Below the pieces are notes generated by a model, which was given only the letters and a program-made list of their open reading frames with translations, searched no databases and was not told the origin of the DNA. 25,368 bases of DNA from Clostridia bacterium. GTDB taxonomy: Bacteria; Bacillota; Clostridia; Christensenellales; CAG-138. A program made the position numbers and the translations under genes. The stretch spans positions 1 through 25,368 of the forward strand of contig JAEDCW010000026.1 in the NCBI GenBank assembly GCA_016293975.1, read 5' to 3'. Each line of letters starts with the position of its first letter. Within the stretch, counting starts at the first letter, position 1. Positions 1 to 6,487 of the stretch are shown here, one piece after another.

Positions 1-27
1 AAGATAGGCAGCTGCCGGATACCAAAC

Positions 28-56
28 AAAAACCGTGAGTAATATCACGGTTTTTT
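28..56 (+). terminator. Intrinsic terminator of a gene left of the window
   Basis: An 11-bp perfect stem (28-38 with 45-55, core ACCGTGA/TCACGGT) has a 6-nt loop GTAATA and ends in a T-run. It most likely ends a plus-strand gene whose coding part lies left of the window. The flanking A-run would also let it work on the minus strand. Confidence 0.8.
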
Positions 57-195
57 GTTGTACTTTGAGTTGCACTGTGTAAAATATTGCTCCCTCACGA
101 GAAAGCTGGGGTGGTGGAAAGTTATAAAAGAAACGCAAGAACTTCTTATATGACTTCTAAACAACCTGCAACCGTAGCAATGGATGATTAGAAAA
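57..195. other. Spacer without a supported gene
   Basis: These bases lie between two terminators. The only open stretch is a 26-codon frame from GTG at 111 to TAG at 189-191. It has no ribosome binding site or promoter that I can see, so I do not call it a gene. Confidence 0.5.
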
Positions 196-218
196 AATTA
201 AAGCCCCAAGAGGGGCTT
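193..218 (-). terminator. Terminator of the antiporter gene
   Basis: A perfect 7-bp GC-rich stem, AAGCCCC (201-207) with GGGGCTT (212-218), has an AAGA loop. Read on the minus strand it is followed by TTTAATTTTTTC. It sits about 45 nt past the stop of the antiporter gene. Confidence 0.8.
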
Positions 219-262
219 CTATTTGTTTTATGGACGTTTGAGACACGCGGGTCGCTACATGA

Positions 263-1861
263 CTACTCGATGTGATTGATTACTAACACATCGTTCAATT
301 TAAGTACGGTGTCTCCGGAGGGAATAATCAGCTTGCGTCCTCGCTGTATCATTATAATAAGTAGATTATCCGGTTTATCAATCTTGCTGATCGATTTATC
401 TATCCACGGGTCGTTCTTTATGAGCCTTTTCTCGGTTAGTGATACTTCATCGAAGTTTACAGGCGCTCGGGCACTTAAAACAACTTGGTCTCCCTCTTTG
501 ACTACTGTATTACCTTTTGGTACGATAGTCCCTCCGTCCCTCTTAATTACGACAAGTATAGTATCGGGGGGAAGCATAAGGTCCCTGACGCGCTTGTTTA
601 CCCAATGATTTCCGGGAGGAATAACAAGTTGTACATACTTAATGGGAAGTTCATCAGAATAGTCTGAGAATGTTCTCATAACGTCTATATTGTTGTCAAT
701 GAGCCCAAGTTTCTTCGAGATGAAAGGTATCAGAGAGCCTTGGACGGGTATGGACAACAGCACCACGACGAATACAATGTGGAATATGTCATTAGCAAGG
801 TGTGGTGCACCGATATATGCGAAGACAGCAAAAACGATCGAAGAAGCACCTCTGAGACCGGCCCATGAGACCAAAGCACTTTGTCTGATAGATGTCTTAA
901 GGGGAGTAAGAAGCAGGAATACCGTTATAGGGCGGGCAACGAGTGTGATGAACACAAATACTAATAAAGCAGGGAGCAGAACTGTCGGCATCTGAGAGGG
1001 AAAGGAAAGCAATCCCAACAGGAAGAATATAACCATCTGCATAAGTCCGGTAATACCATCAAAGAAACTTACAAGGTCGCGCTTGCCGTAAATATCGATG
1101 TTGCCGAGGTAAATGCCAACGATATATGCGCTCAGATAGCCGTTGCCACCTATCATCTGCGGTATGGAATAGGAAAGTATTGCAATAGCGAGCACAAACA
1201 CCTGTGCAAAGCCTGCGGTCGAAAACTTGTATTTCTTGAGCAGCAATCCCGATAGAAATGCTATAATTATGCCGCAGCCTCCGCCGTATACAATCTGGGA
1301 GAAGGCCATATACAGTATGTTGCCTACATCTGAGGAGCCTTTCATAAGTGACAGCACAATTATTGTAAGCATATATGCGCATGGGTCGTTACTGCCGCTC
1401 TCAATCTCCAATAACGAAGCAGTATTCTCTCTAAGGTTGAGCCTACGTAGACGCAATATTGAGAAAACTGAAGCTGCATCGGTACACCCGAGAATCGAGC
1501 CGAGTAGGAGCGCCTCGAGCAAAGGCAGACCCATGACAAAGTGGCAGAATAAACCAACAAGTATGGCTGTCACAACTACGCCGACCGTTGAAAGCAGAAT
1601 CGCGCGTCCGGCAACCGGCGTACCCTCACTCCACTTTGTACCAAAGCCTCCGTAGAACATGATAAATATCAATGCCGTTGAGCATACCTTCTCTACAAAA
1701 CTATAGTCGGAGAGCGGTATCTTAAGCAGACCGTCGGATCCAAACACCATGCCGAGAAGTATAAAACCAATGAGCATTGGTATTCCGAGCTTATTTGATA
1801 ACTTGTTAAGCAGAATACAAGCGATTATAACAACCGCAGCTATAAATAGATAAAACTGCAA
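263..1861 (-). CDS. CPA1-type potassium or sodium/proton antiporter with C-terminal RCK_C (TrkA-C) domain
   Basis: A 532-aa integral membrane protein of the Na+(K+)/H+ exchanger superfamily. Roughly 12-13 hydrophobic segments fill residues 1-385. They include the TDAA motif near 127-130 and the ESGSNDP motif at 154-160, which carries the conserved Asp of the ion site. A soluble tail (about 390-532) contains a TrkA-C-like domain; in NhaP2/CvrA-type K+/H+ antiporters such domains bind a ligand and gate transport. Expected role: exchange of cytoplasmic K+ or Na+ for H+ at the plasma membrane; the ion cannot be told from sequence. The start is TTG at 1861, because a strong AAAGGAGG lies 5 nt upstream; the nearby ATG at 1866 is out of frame. 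The gene has its own promoter, is divergent from the CNNM transporter gene, and ends at a terminator. Confidence 0.9.
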   Translation of the reverse strand: MQFYLFIAAVVIIACILLNKLSNKLGIPMLIGFILLGMVFGSDGLLKIPLSDYSFVEKVCSTALIFIMFYGGFGTKWSEGTPVAGRAILLSTVGVVVTAILVGLFCHFVMGLPLLEALLLGSILGCTDAASVFSILRLRRLNLRENTASLLEIESGSNDPCAYMLTIIVLSLMKGSSDVGNILYMAFSQIVYGGGCGIIIAFLSGLLLKKYKFSTAGFAQVFVLAIAILSYSIPQMIGGNGYLSAYIVGIYLGNIDIYGKRDLVSFFDGITGLMQMVIFFLLGLLSFPSQMPTVLLPALLVFVFITLVARPITVFLLLTPLKTSIRQSALVSWAGLRGASSIVFAVFAYIGAPHLANDIFHIVFVVVLLSIPVQGSLIPFISKKLGLIDNNIDVMRTFSDYSDELPIKYVQLVIPPGNHWVNKRVRDLMLPPDTILVVIKRDGGTIVPKGNTVVKEGDQVVLSARAPVNFDEVSLTEKRLIKNDPWIDKSISKIDKPDNLLIIMIQRGRKLIIPSGDTVLKLNDVLVINHIE

Positions 1862-1896
1862 AACATCCTCCTTTCAAGATGGCATTTATAAATAAT

Positions 1897-1925
1897 ATTG
1901 TAACAGTACAGGAATGATGTGTAAA
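1897..1925 (-). promoter_or_regulatory. Sigma-A promoter of the antiporter gene
   Basis: On the minus strand TTTACA (1925-1920) and TACAAT (1902-1897) are separated by 17 nt. This is good sigma-A spacing, about 35 nt upstream of the TTG start. Further upstream, GCGTCA (1995-2000) and TGACGC (2009-2014) form an inverted repeat with an 8-nt gap that could be an operator in the shared divergent region. Confidence 0.6.
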
Positions 1926-2072
1926 GACGATAACCCGAGATGTAAGAAATGTAAGGATATTGAACATTATCTTGTATATTAGTAAAAATATCTGGCGTCA
2001 AGGGTCGGTGACGCAACGATAGTTTGAAAAAATAAGAAACACCTAAGAAAAAGGTCGTATACTGAAGTGATA

Positions 2073-2101
2073 TTGACTTATTCAAACACATAGTGTATAA
2101 T
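2073..2101 (+). promoter_or_regulatory. Sigma-A promoter of the CNNM gene
   Basis: TTGACT (2073-2078), a 17-nt spacer, then TATAAT (2096-2101) form a near-perfect vegetative promoter. It implies a start near 2108 and therefore a long 5' leader of about 170 nt before the CNNM start codon. Confidence 0.8.
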
Positions 2102-2134
2102 CATCTGAAACATCATGAAGGAGAGTGAATTTCT

Positions 2135-2224
2135 GTGGACGATGTCCCACTGCCTAACAGTAATAAATCAGATTTCCTGTTTTCTCTTTTTGTTCCTCTG
2201 TTAACTTTACGCATACGTTTATAG
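2135..2224 (+). CDS. Possible 29-aa leader peptide of the CNNM mRNA
   Basis: A short frame lies inside the leader of the CNNM transcript. It starts at GTG (2135), preceded by AAGGAG (2118-2123) with an 11-nt spacer, and ends at TAG (2222-2224). The peptide begins M-D-D-V-P-L-P, has a hydrophobic middle (F-L-F-S-L-F-V-P-L-L), and ends R-I-R-L. Its stop lies four bases before a terminator-like hairpin. Codons 20-22 contain GTTCCTC, complementary to the downstream Shine-Dalgarno. Known parallel: the Salmonella mgtL leader peptide, also acidic and proline-rich at its N-terminus, makes mgtA expression Mg2+-responsive. An open frame this short could occur by chance, and the RBS spacing is long, so the call rests on its position between promoter and hairpin. 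Confidence 0.4.
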   Translation: MDDVPLPNSNKSDFLFSLFVPLLTLRIRL

Positions 2225-2278
2225 CGGCGCTAAATGGTAGCGTTTGTTTTTTGTGTTTATAAATGTTTTAGGAGGAAC
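2192..2278 (+). promoter_or_regulatory. Possible attenuator: anti-SD pairing and terminator-like hairpin in the CNNM leader
   Basis: Two structures are visible. GTTCCTC (2192-2198) is perfectly complementary to GAGGAAC (2272-2278), which is the CNNM ribosome binding site; one more G-U pair extends the helix. Between them CGCTA (2228-2232) and TAGCG (2238-2242) form a hairpin, extendable by two G-U pairs, followed by TTTGTTTTTTG, which resembles a weak intrinsic terminator. Ribosomes on the leader ORF would cover the anti-SD segment. This is inference from pairing only. Confidence 0.4.
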
Positions 2279-2280
2279 TA

Positions 2281-3624
2281 ATGGGAATATTTTGGCAGAT
2301 TGTTCTGCAACTTGTTTTGATAGCCTTGAACGCAGTATTTGCATGCGCAGAGATTGCTGTTATTTCGATAAATGATGCCAAGCTCGCAAAACTGGCACAG
2401 GAAGGCGATAAGCGCGCTATACGTCTTGCTAAACTGACGAGTCAGCCGGCGAGATTTTTGGCAACTATACAGGTCGCAATCACATTGGCGGGATTCTTGG
2501 GAAGTGCCTTTGCGGCTGACTATTTTGCCGAATTGTTGACAGAAGTCATCGTATCGTGGAACATTGGACTTTCGCCTGCCACCATCGACACTATAGCTCT
2601 GATTCTTATTACGTTGATACTTTCGTATTTAACACTTGTTTTTGGCGAGTTGGTACCTAAACGTGTCGCAATGAAGAAGGCGGAGACACTTGCTCTGGGT
2701 ATGTCCGGACTGATTTCTTTCATATCAAAGGTTTTTGCACCGTTGGTGTGGCTCTTAACCGCCTCTACGAATTGCATATTGAAGCTGTTTGGAATTGATC
2801 CCAATGAGGCATCGGATAATGTCACCGAAGAAGAAATTCGAATGATGATAGACGTTGGCAGCGAAAACGGCACGATTGAAGAGATGGAGAAGGAGATGCT
2901 CCAGAATGTGTTCGAGTTTTATGACGTTACAGTCGGCGAGATCGCAACCCATAGAACTCAGGTAGATATGCTGTGGATGGACGACAGTGAAGCTACATGG
3001 GAGCATATAATACACGAATCGAGACACTCGTTCTATCCGGTTTGTCAAGACTCTGCAGATGATATCGTGGCTATTCTGGATGCAAAGGATTACTTTAGAA
3101 ACGCAGGCGCGTCTAAGGAGACGATACTTCAGGTTGCTACAGAGCCGCCCCACTTTGTACCCGAGACGCTAAAGGCGGAGATACTATTCTCGAACATGAA
3201 AAAAACGAGAAACCACTTTGCGGTAGTGCTCGATGAGTACGGCGGAGTTGTCGGTATTGTCACGATGAACGACCTCATCGAGGAAATAGTGGGCGACTTT
3301 GCGGAAGAGGACGACAAGAACGAGCCCATATTTGAAAAGATCGACGAAAAGACGTGGAGAATGTCCGGGTCGATACCGCTCGACGTGATAACAGACGAGC
3401 TCGGTATAGAATTGCCTAATGACGAGTTTGATACGCTTGGCGGCCTTATAATGAGCACACAGACATCGGTACCTGATGACGGTACACAGTTCGAGTGTGA
3501 GGCATATGGTCTGCATATAGATGTCATTAAGGTCAATGACCACCTTATAGAGGAGGCCATAGTCACGCTGAAGCAGGTGAAGGATAACACACAGGTTGAC
3601 GTGAGTGAGACCGATAAAGACTAA
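2281..3624 (+). CDS. CNNM/CorC-family transporter (hemolysin C-like; DUF21, CBS pair, CorC_HlyC domains)
   Basis: 447 aa. An N-terminal CNNM (DUF21) membrane domain fills about residues 1-185, with four hydrophobic segments and conserved stretches such as FGELVPKR. Next comes a tandem CBS module (about 205-335, with the typical DEYGGVVGIVTMNDLIEEIVGD near its end), which in relatives binds ATP-Mg. The C-terminal CorC_HlyC domain (about 350-435) includes TLGGLIM. Relatives (MpfA of Staphylococcus, YhdP/MpfA of Bacillus, archaeal CorC) export Mg2+ or confer Mg2+ tolerance; older names such as hemolysin are misleading. ATG is preceded by AGGAGG. The gene is monocistronic, with its own promoter, a ~170-nt leader with possible regulatory structures, and a terminator. 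Confidence 0.92.
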   Translation: MGIFWQIVLQLVLIALNAVFACAEIAVISINDAKLAKLAQEGDKRAIRLAKLTSQPARFLATIQVAITLAGFLGSAFAADYFAELLTEVIVSWNIGLSPATIDTIALILITLILSYLTLVFGELVPKRVAMKKAETLALGMSGLISFISKVFAPLVWLLTASTNCILKLFGIDPNEASDNVTEEEIRMMIDVGSENGTIEEMEKEMLQNVFEFYDVTVGEIATHRTQVDMLWMDDSEATWEHIIHESRHSFYPVCQDSADDIVAILDAKDYFRNAGASKETILQVATEPPHFVPETLKAEILFSNMKKTRNHFAVVLDEYGGVVGIVTMNDLIEEIVGDFAEEDDKNEPIFEKIDEKTWRMSGSIPLDVITDELGIELPNDEFDTLGGLIMSTQTSVPDDGTQFECEAYGLHIDVIKVNDHLIEEAIVTLKQVKDNTQVDVSETDKD

Positions 3625-3642
3625 GCAGTCTTATACGATTAA

Positions 3643-3670
3643 AGGCGGTGATTATTACCGCCTCTTTTGT
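3643..3670 (+). terminator. Terminator of the CNNM gene
   Basis: AGGCGGT (3643-3649) pairs with ACCGCCT (3657-3663) around a 7-nt loop, followed by CTTTTG. It lies 20 nt past the stop codon. It may also stop the convergent minus-strand gene that ends at 3679, since the opposite side carries an A-rich flank. Confidence 0.8.
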
Positions 3671-3678
3671 TTATCTTC

Positions 3679-4149
3679 TTAATTGTTTGAGCATTTCTCG
3701 GCATCGATTGCAAGCACTATCATAAGTGTAGGTAGTGCGTTATAAGGGCTGTCTACGTCTATCGAATAAGTGTCGCTCCAATTCATCAACCGTTTGCTTA
3801 TAGAGGCAACGCGCACGCCGTTTATATCGAATATCGAATAATCCCAGCCCATTATATCGCCTTTTACGCTCCAACCGTTGTAATCCACGACATAGTTGTT
3901 CTTAAAGAGAGCCAGTTCTTTTCGCACACATCCGCCGTAGGAGCCTCCAAAGTATAGCTCAAACTTGGGCATAAACGCAAATACCTTTTGAACAACAGCA
4001 CCTATATTGTAGCCATTTCTATCGTATATGTTGAGGTGATGTCCGAAACTGAGCTGACCCTTGACTGTAAACAACGTATTCATGCTTTCGTCGTAGATGT
4101 CATAGCTGTCGAACCAAGAAAACACCCTCTGTTTAAATAGCATTCTCAT
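3679..4149 (-). CDS. LURP-one-related (LOR/YxjI-like) family protein
   Basis: 156 aa, matching the size of the LOR family (DUF567, Tubby-C-like fold; B. subtilis YxjI). The pattern is the family's series of short beta strands: a basic start (MRMLFKQRVFSW), then repeated motifs of the kind 'Y-D-I-Y-D', 'L-N-I-Y-D-R-N-G' and 'Y-S-I-F-D-I-N-G'. No signal peptide or clear membrane segment is present. No reaction is established; relatives are thought to be beta-barrel proteins, some membrane-associated. ATG at 4149 is preceded by GGAGG with good spacing. A TATAAT box lies about 30 nt upstream. It sits just downstream of the metallophosphoesterase gene on the same strand but probably has its own promoter. 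Confidence 0.8.
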   Translation of the reverse strand: MRMLFKQRVFSWFDSYDIYDESMNTLFTVKGQLSFGHHLNIYDRNGYNIGAVVQKVFAFMPKFELYFGGSYGGCVRKELALFKNNYVVDYNGWSVKGDIMGWDYSIFDINGVRVASISKRLMNWSDTYSIDVDSPYNALPTLMIVLAIDAEKCSNN

Positions 4150-4170
4150 GGATTATACCTCCAAAACTGA

Positions 4171-4182
4171 TAATCGATTATA
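4171..4182 (-). promoter_or_regulatory. Probable -10 element of the LOR gene
   Basis: TATAAT is read on the minus strand at 4182-4177. It overlaps the perfect palindrome TAATCGATTA (4171-4180). Only a weak -35 (TTTGTA at 16 nt) is visible, so a palindrome-binding regulator or activator is possible. Confidence 0.4.
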
Positions 4183-4218
4183 CACTATCGAATCCTGATA
4201 CAAAAGAAGTTGTTTTCT

Positions 4219-5049
4219 TTATTCGGGTATAAGCGTAATAAAGACTATTTCGGGTGAATTAAACAGCCTCATGGGGATCGGGTAGTTGCCCAACCCGCTT
4301 GATATAAACACTTTTGAGTTGCCACACTCGGCAATGCCCTTGAGTGGTCTGCCGTCTAGCTCCGGAAACAAACACTCCTTGTTGTATATGGCGCCTAGTA
4401 AGGGAAAACGGATCATTCCGCCGTGAGTGTCGCCGCAGATTGTTAAGTCGGTTCCGAACCTAAAATAAGCATCTATGTTGGGTATATGGGCTAACAGTAT
4501 GGTGTAGTGATTATCGTCAAGAAGAAAGGCATTCCTTAGGTCAAATGTATCGGAGAAGTAGACGTTAGTTATCCCGTAGAGTCTGATTACCGTTCTGTCT
4601 ACGGTTATCAGCTTTGATTCGTAATCGAGAAACTCAATATGGGAGCTCTCCATGAGACGATATGTATCGGGGTCGTCATGCTCACCGTTGACGATGAATA
4701 CAGCACATATACCGCTCAGCCGCTCTATAAGCCTTATCACCCTGCATTCTGCGGCTTCATCGCCTTTGGTGTACATATCGCCCGTAATCACGATAAAATC
4801 GGGGTCGAGCGACTCTATGTGGCTATAAAGAACGTCGTTGTCCTTGTAAAACGAAGCACCGTGTAGGTCTGTAAGCTGCACTATATTAACCTCGTTGTTG
4901 ACTTTGACAGAGCGTATTTTTACTCGTTTGATAGTGATTCCATATGTGCCTATTAGATAGAAGAGCAGGAGTGACAGTATTGCCGTTAGCTTTACAACTG
5001 GTAAAAAGGGTGCAAGCTTATGCAACCGGATAGCTTCCATTTTTCTCAT
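4219..5049 (-). CDS. Membrane-anchored metallophosphoesterase (YkuE/YaeI-like) with altered metal ligands
   Basis: 276 aa. One N-terminal membrane segment (about 18-38) is followed by a calcineurin-like phosphoesterase domain. Motifs in order: D61-L-H63, G90-D91, G122-E123-H124-D125, H188, and G206-D207-T208-H209-G-G. In this family motif 3 is normally G-N-H-[DE] and motif 5 G-H-x-H-G-G-Q. Here Asn is replaced by Glu, His by Asp, and the final Gln by Met. The overall fold signature is intact through the conserved end (SSGLGNYPIPMRLFNSPEI). Either metal use has changed or activity is reduced. YkuE-type relatives act on phosphoesters at the membrane or wall; substrate unknown. ATG at 5049 lies only 3 nt after GGGGGG, so the ATG at 5040 (Met4) is an equally good start. 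GGCAGA (5064-5069) and TCTGCC (5085-5090) form an inverted repeat just upstream. Confidence 0.85.
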   Translation of the reverse strand: MRKMEAIRLHKLAPFLPVVKLTAILSLLLFYLIGTYGITIKRVKIRSVKVNNEVNIVQLTDLHGASFYKDNDVLYSHIESLDPDFIVITGDMYTKGDEAAECRVIRLIERLSGICAVFIVNGEHDDPDTYRLMESSHIEFLDYESKLITVDRTVIRLYGITNVYFSDTFDLRNAFLLDDNHYTILLAHIPNIDAYFRFGTDLTICGDTHGGMIRFPLLGAIYNKECLFPELDGRPLKGIAECGNSKVFISSGLGNYPIPMRLFNSPEIVFITLIPE

Positions 5050-5551
5050 ATTCCCCCCTAGATGGCAGATTCTCTGTGAGCCCGTCTGCCGATTGTGTAG
5101 ATAACGCTATTGTTTGGTTCTATTATAAATATGCAGGTATATTGATTTGATTTATGCAATGCTATTTATAAGTACAAAGACTTATGATATCGGGCAACAA
5201 AGATGTAAATAATAAAGACGTGTATATTTATGTCGAATATACATAAAAATGACATAAAATACGGCATATCGTGATACAAAATAAAATATATCAAAGTTAA
5301 AATGTGTGAGAATATAAAGCAAATCGGCGGTAAAACCCGACATGCATAAGCTGAAACGGGCAAAACTCGTATTGACACATATATAGTTTATGAATATAAT
5401 ATAATTGATAATGAAAAATTGAATAATATCGACACACAAATATCTGTAATAGATTTCATACGGGAAATAGAGTTACAGATAAGCTACCGTGAGTAGCTCT
5501 ATTATTAACGAACGTAATCTAGTGACGGAAATTTGTTAAGGGAGTGAAGAA
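5050..5551. other. AT-rich 500-bp intergenic region between divergent genes
   Basis: No convincing coding sequence is present; the frames here are low-complexity and lack ribosome binding sites. It holds the strong opp promoter (5372-5400) and a ~145-nt opp leader. In that leader AGCTAC (5482-5487) and GTAGCT (5493-5498) form a hairpin around CGTGA; an alternative pairing, ATAGAG (5467-5472) with CTCTAT (5497-5502), would compete with it. On the minus strand a TATAAT occurs near 5125-5131 for the metallophosphoesterase gene, without a good -35. I recognise no riboswitch class. Confidence 0.6.
5372..5400 (+). promoter_or_regulatory. Perfect sigma-A promoter of the opp operon
   Basis: TTGACA (5372-5377), a 17-nt spacer, then TATAAT (5395-5400): both hexamers and the spacing match consensus exactly. 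A promoter this strong usually needs repression or attenuation to be controlled. The flanking DNA is very AT-rich. Confidence 0.85.
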
Positions 5552-6487
5552 ATGGCATCATATCTTGTTAAGAGAGTCCTCATGGCATTATTGGCTTTGC
5601 TGATTATTACTTGTGTGACTTTCATCATCATGAACCTTGTGCCTGGTGGCCCTTTTATGAGTGAAAAGGCTCCGTCACCTGAGGTTCTTGCGGCGCTTGA
5701 GGCAAAGTATGGGCTCAATAAGCCGATTGGGGAGCAATTGATAAACTATTTAAAGGATGTGCTCAGAGGCGATTTTGGGGTCTCATTCAGAATGCAGAAG
5801 AACCGACCGGTAATCGAGATCATCCAGGATCTCTTCCCTGTGTCGGCGCGCGTCGGCCTCTTTGCGGTGATAAACGCTGTTTTGATTGGTATTCCTATCG
5901 GTTGCCTTGCGGCATATAATCGAGGAAAGGTACTCGACAGTGCACTTCGAGTGGTAATGACGATAGGCATTTCAATTCCAAGTTTTGTAGTAGCTACTCT
6001 ATTATTGATTCTTCTAAGCGTAAATCTGAAGATACTGCCCGGCATGGGCCTAACGGACTGGCGTAATTACATTATGCCCTGTTTTGCTCTATCTTTCTAT
6101 CCGATGTGTTACATAGGAAGAATGACGCGCTCGAGCATGCTTGATGCAATAAACGCAGACTACATCCGTACCGCAAGGGCCAAGGGACTTTCGAGTGGAA
6201 GGATCATATTCAAACATGCCCTCAGAAACTCACTCATACCCGTAGTTACATATATCGGACCGATGATCGCGTATCTGCTCACAGGTGGCTTTGTAGTAGA
6301 GACCGTTTTCTCCATACCAGGACTGGGACGCTATTTCATACAGAGCATTCTAAATCGTGACTATCCGATAATAATGGGCACCACGGTTTTCCTTGCTGCA
6401 TTTGTAATCATGATGAACCTTGTTGTTGATATTTTATACAAGGTAATTGATCCCAGAATCAATCTTTCAAACGGGGGTGAGGCTTAA
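5552..6487 (+). CDS. oppB: Oligopeptide ABC transporter permease OppB
   Basis: 311 aa, the usual length for OppB/DppB permeases. The start MASYLVKRVLMALLALLIIT, with the first membrane segment and N-terminal arm, is typical. Six membrane segments are present. The cytoplasmic EAA loop that docks to the ATPase is at about 203-227 (DYIRTARAKG, with the invariant G three residues after A-R-A). Together with OppC it forms the channel for peptides in the plasma membrane. It is the first gene of a five-gene operon; GGGAG precedes the ATG. Dipeptide or nickel specificity (Dpp/Nik) cannot be excluded from the permease alone, but the operon's OppA is of peptide type. Confidence 0.93.
   Translation: MASYLVKRVLMALLALLIITCVTFIIMNLVPGGPFMSEKAPSPEVLAALEAKYGLNKPIGEQLINYLKDVLRGDFGVSFRMQKNRPVIEIIQDLFPVSARVGLFAVINAVLIGIPIGCLAAYNRGKVLDSALRVVMTIGISIPSFVVATLLLILLSVNLKILPGMGLTDWRNYIMPCFALSFYPMCYIGRMTRSSMLDAINADYIRTARAKGLSSGRIIFKHALRNSLIPVVTYIGPMIAYLLTGGFVVETVFSIPGLGRYFIQSILNRDYPIIMGTTVFLAAFVIMMNLVVDILYKVIDPRINLSNGGEA

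Noticed and set aside
111..191. A 26-codon open frame starting GTG between two terminators.
   Set aside because: There is no ribosome binding site or promoter, and the length is within chance expectation.
1227..1655. A plus-strand frame of 142 codons inside the antiporter gene.
   Set aside because: It is antisense to an intact family member; its composition follows from the codon pattern of the antiporter.
5401..5551. T-box or other riboswitch in the opp leader.
   Set aside because: There is no T-box sequence, specifier stem or terminator; only two short competing pairings are present.
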